From: Streptomyces sp. RKAG293
Lineage (GTDB): Bacteria > Actinomycetota > Actinomycetes > Streptomycetales > Streptomycetaceae
Length of the DNA: 64,000 nucleotides
Direction of reading: 5' to 3'
Assembly (NCBI RefSeq): GCF_023701745.1
Contig: NZ_JAJOZB010000001.1
Location: 2,424,501-2,488,500 of the forward strand
Part shown: piece after piece, positions 14,270 through 25,198 of the stretch
How the letters are laid out: each line of letters opens with the position of its first letter
Numbering within the stretch: position 1 is the first letter of the stretch
Program-made: the position numbers and the translations under genes
The notes under the pieces: generated by a model
The model's database searches: none
What the model was told of the DNA's origin: nothing
What the model saw: only the letters and a program-made list of their open reading frames with translations

Positions 14270-16129
14270 CTACGTGCGTGCTCCCGCCACGTAAAGTCCC
14301 GCCTGCTGTTCGCCCGCGGACACCAGGCGTTCGGCCTCGGGCGCGTGGTGCTGGGCGGGCAGCGGGTGGCCCGAGTGGTCCGGGTGGCCCGAGTGGTCCG
14401 GGTGGTCCGGGTGGTCCGGGTGGTCCGGGTGCTTCGCGAGGGACGGCCGGCGTTCTCCGGCGGGCACCTCGTGAGCGGAGGTCTCATGGGCGGGCGTCTC
14501 GTGGGCGGGCGTCTCGTGAGCGGGGGTCTCGTGAGCGGGGGTCTCGTGGGCGCCGAATCCCTCCGCTTTCAGGAGGAGGGCGCCGCAGTCCATCACCCGC
14601 GGCAGCCGGAGCGCGGCGAGCGCGCCCAGCAGGAGCAGTCCGGCGCTGACGACCAGCGTGACGTGCAGCCCGGTCACGAAGGAGTGCCGGGCCGCCTGCC
14701 GCAGCGCGGCTCCCGCCGGGCCGCCGAGCCGGCCCGAGACGTCGTACGCCTCCCCCAGCGAGTTCCCCGCGGCGGCGCCGTCGGCGGACGGGACGCCGGG
14801 GACGTGCGCCACGCCGGGACCGTACGCGGCGTTCATCACGCTGCCCAGCAGCGCGATGCCCATGCCCGCGCCGAGTTGGTAGGAGGTCTCGCCGATGGCC
14901 GCGGCGCCGCCCGCCTGAGCGGCGGGGGCTTCGCTCAGCATGGATTCGTACGCGCCGAAGATCGTGGTCTCCAGGCCGAAACCGAGCAGCACGAAGGCGC
15001 CGGTGAGCAGCATCGGCCGGTCGGTCTGTCCCATCAGGGTCAGGGACAGGACGGCGACGGCGGTGAGCACGAACCCGGTGCCGACCATGGCGCGTGGCCC
15101 GAAGCGGTGCAGCAGGCGCGAGCCGCACAGTCCGGCCGCCATCGCGGCGAAGGTGAGCGGCAGCAGGCGGAGCCCGGTCGAGAAGGGACTGAGGCCGAGC
15201 ACCAGTTGCAGGTACTGGACGGCGATCAGTTCGAGGCCGACGAGCGCGAGCATGGCCAGGACGATGCAGCCGACGGAGGTGCTGAAGGTGGGGCGGGAGA
15301 ACATGCCGATGTCTATGAGCGGGTGTTCGCGGCGCTTCTGCCGGCGCACGAAGAGCACCAGCAGCACCGCGCCGACCACGACGGGGCCGACCGCCCCGGG
15401 GTCGAGCAGGCTCGCGCCGCCGCCGAGGCGCTTGACCCCGAGGACCACGCCGAGGACGCCGAACGCCGCCATGAGGGCGCCGAGGACGTCCCACGGGCCG
15501 CAGCCCTCGCCCCTGGACTCGGGGAGCAGCCAGCGCGCGAGCGGCAGGATCACGACCATCAGCGGGATGTTGATGAGGAAGACCGATCCCCACCAGAAGT
15601 GCTCGACGAGGAAGCCGCCCAGTACCGGTCCGACCGCGGCGCCCACGGCGGCGACCGCGCTCCACACACCGATGGCGACCGCGCGCTCCCGGCGGTCGGG
15701 GAAGACCTGGCGGAGTATCGACAGCGTCGCCGGCATGATCATGGCGCCGCCGACCCCGAGCAGCGCCCGGGCCGCGATGAGGACGTGCGCGCCGGTGGCG
15801 AACGCGGCGAGGGCCGAGGCGAGGCCGAAGAGCCCGTAGCCGATCAGCAGGATCTTTCGCCGTCCGACGCGGTCGCCGAGGGTGCCGAAGAGGATCAGCA
15901 GTGAGGCGGCGACGAGCGGATAGGCGTCGACGATCCAGAGCAGCTGTATCGCGCCCGGGTGCAGGTCCTCGGTGAGCGCGGGAACGGCGACGTGCAGCAC
16001 GGTCGCGTCGAGCGCGACGAGCAGCAGGCTCACGCACAGGACCACCAGGACGGTCCAGCGTCCGGCCGGACGCTGATGCGGTGGGACGGCTGCCGGCCTC
16101 ACCGAGCCGACCGTTGTCGTCCCAGTCAT
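14270..16129 (-). CDS. MFS drug exporter, DHA2 (EmrB/QacA) family, with His-rich tail
   Basis: A 619-residue exporter with 14 predicted membrane segments (about residues 25-500). Family marks are WIVDAYPLVAASLLILFGTLGDRVGRRKIL (motif A) and the segment-5 antiporter motif AAVGPVLGGFLVEHFWWGSVFLINIP. It should expel hydrophobic drugs or secondary metabolites by proton exchange. After the last segment, a cytoplasmic tail of about 90 residues carries six AHETP-type repeats (about residues 526-554) and then HPDHPDHPDH-type repeats (about 566-588). Both are encoded by young DNA tandem arrays. GGGAGG lies seven bases before the ATG. No regulator is adjacent. Confidence 0.9.
   Translation of the reverse strand: MTGTTTVGSVRPAAVPPHQRPAGRWTVLVVLCVSLLLVALDATVLHVAVPALTEDLHPGAIQLLWIVDAYPLVAASLLILFGTLGDRVGRRKILLIGYGLFGLASALAAFATGAHVLIAARALLGVGGAMIMPATLSILRQVFPDRRERAVAIGVWSAVAAVGAAVGPVLGGFLVEHFWWGSVFLINIPLMVVILPLARWLLPESRGEGCGPWDVLGALMAAFGVLGVVLGVKRLGGGASLLDPGAVGPVVVGAVLLVLFVRRQKRREHPLIDIGMFSRPTFSTSVGCIVLAMLALVGLELIAVQYLQLVLGLSPFSTGLRLLPLTFAAMAAGLCGSRLLHRFGPRAMVGTGFVLTAVAVLSLTLMGQTDRPMLLTGAFVLLGFGLETTIFGAYESMLSEAPAAQAGGAAAIGETSYQLGAGMGIALLGSVMNAAYGPGVAHVPGVPSADGAAAGNSLGEAYDVSGRLGGPAGAALRQAARHSFVTGLHVTLVVSAGLLLLGALAALRLPRVMDCGALLLKAEGFGAHETPAHETPAHETPAHETPAHETSAHEVPAGERRPSLAKHPDHPDHPDHPDHSGHPDHSGHPLPAQHHAPEAERLVSAGEQQAGLYVAGART
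14365..14430. repeat. 9-base tandem repeat coding for HPD/HPDH
   Basis: About seven units of GGTGGTCCG or GGTGGCCCGA-like sequence lie in frame within the exporter's 3' end and encode alternating His-Pro-Asp/His-Ser-Gly. The last units are identical. Confidence 0.8.
14468..14552. repeat. 15-base tandem repeat coding for AHETP
   Basis: About five and a half 15-mers of consensus CTCGTGAGCGGGGGT lie in frame in the exporter gene, encoding five-residue repeats of Ala-His-Glu-Thr-Pro. Confidence 0.8.
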
Positions 16130-16341
16130 CTACGTACCTCCCAGCGGGGTGCTCTCACTACCTCGGAACTGGACGTCGCACACCATTCCGGTTGACCAGC
16201 GGTAAAGGCGAGTGAGACGACAGAGTACGCCAGGTGGAGGTCTCGTCATGTGGCCCACCTCACCTTGACGGAATGACCCGCTCCGGGGGCGGCAGGGGGC
16301 CGGGGCGCGGGTTCCCGTGCGGCGTCCGGCCGGGGCCGGGA

Positions 16342-17979
16342 TCAGCGCAGGGTGATGACGGTGGCGGTGCCCAGCGACCCGGTGGTGCGGATGGTGCGGG
16401 TGGTGACGGAGTGGCCGTCGATGAGATCGCGCAGCGCGGCGGCGCCGGGCTGCAGCCGGCCGTGCCGGAAGAGGACGAGACTGACCCTGGTGCCCGCCGG
16501 CAAGTCCGTCTCCGCCGCCTGGGCGTAGGTGATCGCGTCGCAGCCCGAGTACCAGCCCATCTCCGGTTCGTAACCCGTGACCAGCAGGCACGGACCGTCC
16601 GAGGCGAGTTGTTCCGCCACCGGAACCGTCGAGTCACGCTCCGCGTTCGGTGCGGGCATCGCCCCGCGGGCCACGGACATGGCGGTCGCCGGGACGGTGA
16701 CGGCGGCGAGCAGTGCCACGGCCGTCAGGACGTGTGCGGACCAGCGTCCGGCCAGGTCGGCGATCGCCTGCACGCCGAGGATGGTGAGCAGCACCACCGA
16801 CAGGTAGATGAAGCGCGGCTCCCCGTCGGTGGCCATCCCGAGTAGGACGATGACGAGGACGGCCGTCGACCCCAGGAACACCTTCCGGCGGGCCGTCCGG
16901 CCCTCGGTCCCGGTGCTCCGGCGCCGCCGGAGGGCGGCGCCCGCCGCGTAGAGGCCGGCCGCCATCACCACCGCGCCGAGGTCGCCGGCCAGCCGGTACG
17001 GGAAGATCCCGAGGTAGTAGACGAATCCGTCGCCCACGTAGGCGCGGTTCGCGTGCGAGGTGGCGGAGAAGATCAGCCCCAGCGGCCAGCCGGCCACCTT
17101 CGTCGCGTAGACGAAGTGCGGCACCAGGCCGGCGAGGAAGACCGCCGCCGCAACGGCCAGCCGGCCGCGCTGCGCCAGCCAGGCGCGCGGCCCGTAGACG
17201 GCGACGGCGGCGATCGCGATCGCGACGAGGTTCCCGGCGACGCCGTAGCGCAGGTAGAACGCGGCCAGTGCGACGGGCGGCACCCAGAGCAGGGCGCGCG
17301 AGGAGGGTTTCTCCTGCGCCCTCGTCAGCAGGTACACCACGATCAGCAACAGGCCGGTGGAGCCGATGTCGTTGAGGAACTCGGGGAGCCGGCGCAGGAA
17401 GCCCAGCCCGCCCAGCACCAGCAGCGCCGCGACGGCCGCCCGGCGCGGGGTCGTCCAGCGGGCGGCGACGACGTACGTGACGGTGAGGGTGAAGAGCGCC
17501 AGGACGAGCGCCACGGCCCTGACCGCCCCGACGGTGTCGCTCAGGCCCAGCGCGAGCCGGCCCAGCACGGGCAGTCCGATCGGCCGGTAGGTGCCCCAGC
17601 CCGCGTCCGGGGTGCCGTCCAGCCAGGACCGCGCCTTGTTCGCGTAGACCGCCTCCTCGTGCCCGAGGTACGGCTCCTGGTCCTGCAGCGCGGCCCAGAC
17701 GAGGGCGGCCGCCGCGAGCACGGCGGCGGGCAGCGCCCACGGCGGGACATGCCGCAGCCGGACCACGAGCCAGGACAGTACGTACGGCGGTTTGCGCCCG
17801 GCCGTCGCCCAGGGGCGGGCCAGCAGCCACGCGGGAGCGGCCACGAGCAGGAACGGAAGGGGCTGCCAGCCCGGCAGCGGGCCACCGACGCCGACGGCCA
17901 ATAGGATCTGCTGGACGACCGCCGCCGCGGTGAACACGACAGCGACGACCAGTGCCGGCTGCCTCCCGGGGCGGACCAC
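16342..17979 (-). CDS. Membrane glycosyltransferase, PMT/ArnT-like (GT-C fold)
   Basis: A 545-residue integral membrane protein with roughly 11-12 hydrophobic segments. The first external loop contains YLGHEEAVYANKARSWLDG, which has the acidic pair and position of the catalytic loop in GT39/GT83 (PMT_2) enzymes that use polyprenyl-phosphate sugars. RYGVAG and the segment GEPRFIYLSVVLLTILG match the later part of the same family. A non-membrane C-terminal domain of about 110 residues follows. It probably transfers a sugar from a lipid carrier to an extracellular acceptor; substrates unknown. GTG is the start, with GAGGAG six bases upstream. It stands alone on the minus strand. Confidence 0.75.
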   Translation of the reverse strand: MVRPGRQPALVVAVVFTAAAVVQQILLAVGVGGPLPGWQPLPFLLVAAPAWLLARPWATAGRKPPYVLSWLVVRLRHVPPWALPAAVLAAAALVWAALQDQEPYLGHEEAVYANKARSWLDGTPDAGWGTYRPIGLPVLGRLALGLSDTVGAVRAVALVLALFTLTVTYVVAARWTTPRRAAVAALLVLGGLGFLRRLPEFLNDIGSTGLLLIVVYLLTRAQEKPSSRALLWVPPVALAAFYLRYGVAGNLVAIAIAAVAVYGPRAWLAQRGRLAVAAAVFLAGLVPHFVYATKVAGWPLGLIFSATSHANRAYVGDGFVYYLGIFPYRLAGDLGAVVMAAGLYAAGAALRRRRSTGTEGRTARRKVFLGSTAVLVIVLLGMATDGEPRFIYLSVVLLTILGVQAIADLAGRWSAHVLTAVALLAAVTVPATAMSVARGAMPAPNAERDSTVPVAEQLASDGPCLLVTGYEPEMGWYSGCDAITYAQAAETDLPAGTRVSLVLFRHGRLQPGAAALRDLIDGHSVTTRTIRTTGSLGTATVITLR

Positions 17980-18353
17980 GGCGTGCTCCTCTGGTTCGTC
18001 GTGCGCTTCGATCTTGACGCTGCGTTACCTGCCGCGCCCGGCGGGCCCGAAGGCCCAGGTCACGCGGGTACCGCCGCGGCGGCCCCAAACGCTATCGCAC
18101 GCCCCGGGTCCCATGATCACCGCGGCGTCCCGCCATTCGGACGGGAAACGCAGTGCATCCCTGAGGGTAATAGCCGATAAAAAGGCGGTTGTGATGTGAG
18201 TATCGACACCCGAACATAAAATCCAGAGTTCCCGAATTTTCACTCAATCTGTGAGTGCCAAAGGAACGGGTGAGACGCACTCCACATCACATCGTCATTA
18301 CAAAGACGCTCGTTCGGCCGATCACTGCTGTCACACGCTGTAACGTCGATTCG
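17980..18353. other. Intergenic region between divergent glycosyltransferase and PAP2 genes
   Basis: This 374-base stretch separates divergent genes. Its right half (18,150-18,300) is notably less GC-rich than its surroundings, as expected for promoters. I find no gene, RNA or clear palindrome in it. Confidence 0.4.
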
Positions 18354-19364
18354 GTGCGTACCGATGAGAAGCTCCACCGACCGGCGGAGTACCCGACCAC
18401 ACGCGACCTACCGCGTATGAGCCGAACACGCCTCTGGCTGTTCGGCTCGACGCTTGCGGTCTACGTGGCCATCGTCGTGGGCGTCGTCACCTCCTCCAAG
18501 CTCGTGACGCTGGACTGGCAGGTCATGCTGTGGCGCCCCTACAAGCAATGGCCCCAGATCCACGCGGCCCTGGACTACTTCGTGGTCCTGGGACAGCGCG
18601 GCCCGACGGCCGTGATGGTCGCGGCCTGGCTGGGCTGGCGGGCCTGGCGGCAGCGGAGCCTGCACCCGATGCTGGCCCTCGGCGCCTCCCTCCTGTTGCT
18701 GAACATCACCGTTGGCGCCGTGAAGTACGGGCTCGGAAGGCTGGGCCCGCACTACGCCACCGCCGTGGGATCCCCCGAGCTCTTCGCCGGCGGCGATATA
18801 TTTCCCTCGGGCCACACCGCGAACGCGGTCGTGACCTGGGGCGTTCTGGCATATCTGGCGACCACGCCACGGGTACGCCGGTGGGCTTCGGTCATCGCCG
18901 CGCTGCTGGCCCTCGGGGTCGGTATGACCACCATCTACCTCGGCACCCACTGGGTCAGTGACGTGCTGCTCGGCTGGGCCGCCGGCCTGCTGGTGCTGCT
19001 CGCGCTCCCCTGGTTCGAGCCCGCGATGGCCTGGGCCGAGGACTTCCTGGTGGCCGCCTGGCACCGGCTCCGGCACGGTTCGGGACTCAGTCCCGTCCCG
19101 GCCCGCACACTCGGGCAGCGCCCCGGCCTGGTGACCCAGCGGGCCTCCAAGGGGGGCGGCCAGCCCGCGCTGGAGCCCGTCGGCGCCGCCACGGGCGGCC
19201 ACGCGGCCGCCATGCCGCACGCTCCGGGACGGCCGCCGGCCGCCCGCCACGAGCGCACTCCCGTCACCCCGACGGGCAGCCGCCGGCCGCCCGCGGAACG
19301 GCCCGTCCGCCCCATCCCGCTCGCCCACCAGCAGGTGCGCGGGCGCGGCGCCGCAGGCAGCTAG
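18354..19364 (+). CDS. PAP2-family membrane phosphatase
   Basis: A 336-residue lipid phosphatase with five or six membrane segments. The three PAP2 motifs are in order: KYGLGRLGP (motif 1), PSGHT (motif 2) and the sequence GTHWVSDVLLGW (motif 3, catalytic His and Asp). Motif 1 has a Leu-Gly in place of the common Arg-Pro. The likely role is dephosphorylation of undecaprenyl pyrophosphate or phosphatidic acid on the outer membrane face. A basic, Pro-rich tail of about 100 residues lies after the last segment. The start is uncertain: GTG at 18354 gives a short soluble lead, and ATG at 18417 begins just before the first membrane helix. Neither has a good ribosome site. Confidence 0.85.
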   Translation: MRTDEKLHRPAEYPTTRDLPRMSRTRLWLFGSTLAVYVAIVVGVVTSSKLVTLDWQVMLWRPYKQWPQIHAALDYFVVLGQRGPTAVMVAAWLGWRAWRQRSLHPMLALGASLLLLNITVGAVKYGLGRLGPHYATAVGSPELFAGGDIFPSGHTANAVVTWGVLAYLATTPRVRRWASVIAALLALGVGMTTIYLGTHWVSDVLLGWAAGLLVLLALPWFEPAMAWAEDFLVAAWHRLRHGSGLSPVPARTLGQRPGLVTQRASKGGGQPALEPVGAATGGHAAAMPHAPGRPPAARHERTPVTPTGSRRPPAERPVRPIPLAHQQVRGRGAAGS

Positions 19365-19394
19365 CGCCACTCCCCACCGCCCCGACGTCCACGC

Positions 19395-19432
19395 GAGGCC
19401 GTGGGAACCGCTCCGGCGGTTCCCACGGCCTC
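19395..19432. terminator. Bidirectional terminator
   Basis: Perfect 17-bp stem (19395-19411 with 19416-19432) and loop TCCG, located between the convergent PAP2 and I78-inhibitor genes. Confidence 0.8.
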
Positions 19433-19449
19433 CCTCCGTTTCCGGCCCG

Positions 19450-19668
19450 TCAACCCTGCCAGCAGCGCGTCACTCTGCCGTCCGCGACGCTGAAGTTCAG
19501 CCGCCCCGCCACGTACTCCATCGTCACGATCGCCCCCTCCGGGAGCGACCGGACCGTGGTCCAGCCGCGCTCTCTGGCGCGCCGTTCCGCCTCGTCCGAG
19601 GGCAGCCCCGTGTAGGCCTTCGCGGGGTCGTCCGGGGGCCGGGGTCCAGGTGTCGGTATCGGTGCCAT
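19450..19668 (-). CDS. I78-type peptidase inhibitor
   Basis: A 72-residue protein of peptidase inhibitor family I78. The C-terminal half reads WTTVRSLPEGAIVTMEYVAG and RLNFSVADGRVTRCWQG; the VTMEY...RLN...DGRV.R pattern is the family core that forms the inhibitor loop. I see no signal peptide, so it may act in the cytoplasm or leave by another route. The start at MAPIPTPG follows a G-rich run; an upstream Met is in frame but gives an unlikely Arg-rich lead. A target is not evident, although a secreted S1 protease is encoded 12 kb away. Confidence 0.75.
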   Translation of the reverse strand: MAPIPTPGPRPPDDPAKAYTGLPSDEAERRARERGWTTVRSLPEGAIVTMEYVAGRLNFSVADGRVTRCWQG

Positions 19669-19838
19669 ACCCCCACCGTAAGCACGCGGCGTACATCCGG
19701 GAAGGCGCGTACGGGCAGTACTCGGCATTGATCGTCACGCTTCTGTCACAGAATCCGCTGAGGAGTTTGATCTCTCGCGGAAATGTTCGGAAAGTGGTTA
19801 ATTCACCGTCGACACAGCATGCGCATGGCTCGCGCACA

Positions 19839-20216
19839 TCATGTCCGCAATGCCTTCAACTCTTCGTCGGTCAACAGCCGGGAACGGATAAGGAAGCGAT
19901 TTCCCGTCGGCGCCTCCAGGGAAAAACCACTACCCCGCCCGGGCACCACGTCAATCGTCAGATGCGTATGGGACCAGTACGCGAACTGGTCCCGGGCCAT
20001 CCACACCGGCACCGGTTCCATGCCCGCCACGCCCAGGTCCCCCAGGTGCACGTCCGAGTCGCCGGTCAGGAACTCACCCGCCGGATAGCACATCGGCGAA
20101 CTGCCGTCGCAGCACCCGCCGGACTGGTGGAACATCAACGGACCGTGCTCATCGGCCAGCCGCCGCAACAGTTCCGCCGCCATCCCGGTCACCTCGACCC
20201 GGTTCGCCACATCCAT
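19839..20216 (-). CDS. DUF779 protein, partner of aldehyde dehydrogenase
   Basis: A 125-residue DUF779 protein. The defining block HQSGGCCDGSSPMC (residues about 30-43), with three Cys that could hold a metal, is followed by GDLGVAGMEPVPVWMARDQFAYWSHTHLTIDV. The family is commonly encoded beside acetaldehyde/alcohol-type aldehyde dehydrogenases, and here it follows the dehydrogenase gene on the same strand after 92 bases. A hairpin at 20269-20299 may reduce rather than abolish read-through. The biochemical role is unknown; an accessory function in aldehyde oxidation is inferred from the gene pairing. Confidence 0.85.
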   Translation of the reverse strand: MDVANRVEVTGMAAELLRRLADEHGPLMFHQSGGCCDGSSPMCYPAGEFLTGDSDVHLGDLGVAGMEPVPVWMARDQFAYWSHTHLTIDVVPGRGSGFSLEAPTGNRFLIRSRLLTDEELKALRT

Positions 20217-20268
20217 GCCTCACCGTCCCTGTCTCGAACCCGACCTACGACCCCCGCGCGCCCCGCGA

Positions 20269-20299
20269 ACCCCCGGGCGGCATTCTGCGGCCCGGGGGT
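20269..20299 (-). terminator. Hairpin between aldehyde dehydrogenase and DUF779 genes
   Basis: Stem ACCCCCGGGC (20269-20278) with GCCCGGGGGT (20290-20299), loop of 11 bases. It could be an attenuating or processing hairpin within the two-gene unit. Confidence 0.6.
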
Positions 20300-20308
20300 C
20301 GTGGGCGG

Positions 20309-21832
<1,524 letters not shown>

Positions 21833-22018
21833 GAGCCTGCTCCTTTTGATGATGCCGAGAGCTGATGCCGCGCACGCTACTGCTAGTGAACCGGCTCGGC
21901 CAGATGGCTTACGCACTCTCGCGTGATGGTCAGGTCGGCGAGCATGATGGGCTCACGGCCGTTCAACTGACGCGCGTCGTGAAGTGGTTGACGGCGATCG
22001 GACAGCGAGGGGAAGCCG

Positions 22019-23713
22019 ATGACGGCACCTGCGAAGGAAGAGGCCACGGCCGAACCGGCGCGTGTGCCGCGGCCGGGCGGCGTGGTGGTGGACTGGCTCA
22101 CCACAACCGATCACAAGAAGATCGGCCATCTCTATCTGATCACGTCGTTCGGGTTCTTCCTGGCGGCCGGGCTGATGGCGCTGATGATGCGCGCCGAACT
22201 GGCCCGACCCGGACTGCAGTTCCTGTCGAACGAGCAGTTCAACCAGCTGTTCACGATGCACGGCACGATCATGCTGCTGCTCTTCGCGACCCCGGCCTTC
22301 GCCGGTTTCGCGAACGAGATCATGCCGTTGCAGATCGGCGCGCCCGATGTCGCGTTTCCCCGGCTGAACATGTTCTCGTACTGGCTGTATCTCTTCGGCG
22401 GGCTGATCGTCCTGGGCAGCTTTCTCGTCCCGGACGGGCCCGCGAGCTTCGGCTGGTTCGCTTACGCGCCGCTGAACAGCATGACCCGCTCCCCCGGAAT
22501 CGGCGCCGATATGTGGATCATGGGACTGGCACTGTCCGGTTTCGGCACGATCCTCGGCGCGGTGAACTTCCTGACCACGATCATCGGAATGCGCGCGCCC
22601 GGCATGACGATGTTCCGGATGCCGATCTTCACCTGGAACGTCCTGTTCACGTCGATCCTGGTCCTGCTGGCGTTCCCGGTGCTGGCCGCGGCGCTGCTGG
22701 TGCTGGAGTCGGACCGGCGGTTCGGCTCGATGGTGTTCGCACCGCAGAACGGCGGGGCGCTGCTGTGGCAGCACCTGTTCTGGTTCTTCGGTCATCCGGA
22801 GGTCTACATCATCGCGCTGCCGTTCTTCGGGATCATCTCCGAGATCCTCCCGGTGTTCTCCCGCAAGCCGATCTTCGGTTATCTGACGCTGGTCGGTGCG
22901 ACCATGGCCATCACCGGTCTTTCGATAGTGGTGTGGGCCCACCATATGTTCGTGACCGGCGCCGTTCTGTTGCCGTTCTTCTCCTTCATGTCGTTCCTGA
23001 TCGCGGTGCCGACCGGTGTGAAGTTCTTCAACTGGGTCGGCACGATGATCAACGGTTCACTGTCGTTCGAGACGCCGATGCTGTGGTCGATCGGCTTTCT
23101 GGTGAGCTTCCTCTTCGGCGGGCTGACCGGAGTCATTCTCGCCTCCCCGCCACTGGACTTCCATGTCAGCGACACCTACTTCGTCGTGGCGCACTTCCAC
23201 TACGTGGTGTTCGGGACCGTGGTGTTCGCGATGTTCGCCGGTTTCTACTTCTGGTGGCCGAAGTTCACCGGGAAGATGCTCGACGAACGGCTGGGGAAGA
23301 TCCATTTCTGGACGCTGTTCTTCGGCTTCCACATCACGTTCCTGGTGCAGCACTGGCTGGGCGTCGAGGGAATGCCGCGCCGCTACGCGGACTATCTGGC
23401 GGCCGACGGATTCACCACGCTCAACACGATCTCGTCCATCGGCGCGTTCCTGCTCGGAATGTCGACGCTGCCGTTCCTCTACAACGTCTGGAAAACGGCG
23501 AAGTACGGCGAGAAGGTGACGGTCGACGACCCCTGGGGATACGGCCGCTCCCTGGAGTGGGCCACCTCCTGCCCACCGCCCAGGCACAATTTCCTGACGC
23601 TGCCGAGGATTCGCTCCGAATCCCCCGCCTTCGATCTGCACCACCCGGAAGTGCCGGCCGGGGCGCTGTCGGCGCTGGACGCCGACGAAGTGTCGCTGAA
23701 CGAACGTCAGTGA
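22019..23713 (+). CDS. ctaD: Cytochrome c oxidase subunit I (solitary CtaD paralogue)
   Basis: A 564-residue A-type heme-copper oxidase subunit I with 12 membrane helices. Metal ligands are visible: [12 protein letters not shown] (low-spin heme His), GHPEVY (CuB His and the cross-linked Tyr, with the D/K-channel Glu), WAHHMF (two CuB His) and VAHFHYV (heme ligands). It should reduce O2 to water at the membrane. GAGGGG lies seven bases before the ATG. Subunits II and III, cytochrome c and assembly genes, normally in the ctaCDFE/qcr cluster, are absent here. It is therefore probably a second copy that uses subunits encoded elsewhere. A 12-bp hairpin overlaps the stop codon. Confidence 0.95.
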   Translation: MTAPAKEEATAEPARVPRPGGVVVDWLTTTDHKKIGHLYLITSFGFFLAAGLMALMMRAELARPGLQFLSNEQFNQLFTMHGTIMLLLFATPAFAGFANEIMPLQIGAPDVAFPRLNMFSYWLYLFGGLIVLGSFLVPDGPASFGWFAYAPLNSMTRSPGIGADMWIMGLALSGFGTILGAVNFLTTIIGMRAPGMTMFRMPIFTWNVLFTSILVLLAFPVLAAALLVLESDRRFGSMVFAPQNGGALLWQHLFWFFGHPEVYIIALPFFGIISEILPVFSRKPIFGYLTLVGATMAITGLSIVVWAHHMFVTGAVLLPFFSFMSFLIAVPTGVKFFNWVGTMINGSLSFETPMLWSIGFLVSFLFGGLTGVILASPPLDFHVSDTYFVVAHFHYVVFGTVVFAMFAGFYFWWPKFTGKMLDERLGKIHFWTLFFGFHITFLVQHWLGVEGMPRRYADYLAADGFTTLNTISSIGAFLLGMSTLPFLYNVWKTAKYGEKVTVDDPWGYGRSLEWATSCPPPRHNFLTLPRIRSESPAFDLHHPEVPAGALSALDADEVSLNERQ

Positions 23714-23755
23714 CGCCTGTCATCGGCCAGGCCTGACCGACCTGGCGTCACTGAC
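23706..23755. terminator. Bidirectional terminator overlapping the ctaD stop
   Basis: Perfect 12-bp stem GTCAGTGACGCC (23706-23717) with GGCGTCACTGAC (23744-23755). The left arm includes the ctaD stop codon, and the loop holds a smaller inverted repeat (GGCCAGGCC). Confidence 0.65.
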
Positions 23756-23788
23756 AGGCATGACTCAACCGGCGGCACTGCCCAGGCG

Positions 23789-25057
23789 TCACTTCCCCAG
23801 CGTCCGCCGGGCCTTGCGTCCCGCCGCCAGCGCCACGTCACCGAGGGCGTACGCGGCGCCCAGCACCTGTCCGCCGGCCGACAGCACGGCGGCGCGCCCG
23901 CGGCCGCCCCGCCGGGCGCGGGCCTCGAGCAGCCGCTGGAAGAGGGCCTCGTGCAGCCGGGCGATCCGGTCCGGGTCGTACTGCTCGCCCTTGACGGACG
24001 CCGCGCGGCCCATCGTGACGCGCAGCTCGTCGTCGTTGATCAGCCGCAGCAGCGCGGCGGCCATCGCGTCGATGTCGCGCAGCGGTACGAGCAGGCCGTC
24101 CACGCCGTCGGAGATGATCTCCCGCGGGCCGAGCGGACAGTCGGTGCTGACGACCGGAAGGCCGGCGCGCATGCCCTCGACGATCGTCATGCCGAACGAC
24201 TCCATGCTGGAGGAGACGGCGAGGATCGACGCCTTCGCCAGCTCCGGCTCCAACGGCGAGGCGGGGCCCATGAGACGGACGGCGTCCTGCGCGTGGAGCT
24301 CGGTGACGAGGCCGGCCAGCTTCTTCCGCTCGGCGCCCGCCCCGTACAGCCGCAGGGTCCAGTCCGGCCGTTCGGCGGCGACCTTGGCGAAGGCCCGGAT
24401 CAGATCGTCGTAGCACTTCGCGGGTGCCAGCCGGCCGGCGGCGACCACGACCGGTGCCGTGCACGGCGAAGGGTCGACGTCGGAGGCCGGCACGCTGTTC
24501 GGCACCGGGGTGACCCGGACCCCCGGAATCCGGCGGCGGTAGGCGGCGGCGTCGGCCGCGGTGGTGGTGACGACCGCGTCCAGCCGTGGGTACAGCCGGC
24601 GCAGCAGGAGCACGAGCTTGGTGGAGTGGGTGTCGAGGGTGAGGTGCTCCTGGGCGACGCGCACCATGGTGCGCGGGGCCTGCCGCGCGATGTGGACGTT
24701 GAGCCCGGGGCGGGTGCCGACGACGACGTCCGCGTCGAGCTGCGCCAGATGGCGGGCGATGCGCTCGTCGGTGAGGGCGCTGTAGTGGTCGTGGCGGCGG
24801 TCGGACGCCGGGAAGACCGTGGCGGGGGTGGCGCGCCGCGGGTCGTCGAGGTCGGAGTCCTGGCTGTCCTTGCGCAGATCGACCAGGTGCCGGAGCCGGA
24901 CGCGGGGGTCGTAGACGAACTGCGGTTCGTCCAGGTGCCGGAAGACGGAGACGATCTCCACATCGTGCCGCTCGGCCAGCTCGCCGGCGAGGTTGCACGT
25001 CGTACGGATGGTGCCACCGATTCCGTACGCGTTGTGGATCAGGAATGAGATGCGCAT
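23789..25057 (-). CDS. Glycosyltransferase family 4
   Basis: A 422-residue GT-B fold glycosyltransferase. The start MRISFLIHNAYGIGGTIRTT shows the N-terminal Rossmann strand and Gly-rich loop. The C-terminal domain has VVVAAGRLAPAKCYDDLIRAF, LRLYGAGAERKKLAGL, and the donor motif SSSMESFGMTIVEGMRAGLP with the E-x7-E glutamates, followed by LGPREIISDGVDGLLVP. It resembles teichoic- or capsular-polysaccharide transferases of Gram-positives. The acceptor is unknown. The longer frame upstream of the Met is not conserved in type and contains the low-complexity sequence of the promoter area. The gene stands alone. Confidence 0.9.
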   Translation of the reverse strand: MRISFLIHNAYGIGGTIRTTCNLAGELAERHDVEIVSVFRHLDEPQFVYDPRVRLRHLVDLRKDSQDSDLDDPRRATPATVFPASDRRHDHYSALTDERIARHLAQLDADVVVGTRPGLNVHIARQAPRTMVRVAQEHLTLDTHSTKLVLLLRRLYPRLDAVVTTTAADAAAYRRRIPGVRVTPVPNSVPASDVDPSPCTAPVVVAAGRLAPAKCYDDLIRAFAKVAAERPDWTLRLYGAGAERKKLAGLVTELHAQDAVRLMGPASPLEPELAKASILAVSSSMESFGMTIVEGMRAGLPVVSTDCPLGPREIISDGVDGLLVPLRDIDAMAAALLRLINDDELRVTMGRAASVKGEQYDPDRIARLHEALFQRLLEARARRGGRGRAAVLSAGGQVLGAAYALGDVALAAGRKARRTLGK

Positions 25058-25198
25058 GCGTTTCCGTGTCTCCCGGTTGCCCGGCGGATTCCCCGCCCGT
25101 TGCCGTCCGCGGACGGCAGACGGACGACAGACGGACGATAGCAAGATCTGGCCTTTGTCCCCTGCCCGGTCCAGGGGCGACGGCCCCCGACCGCGGCC

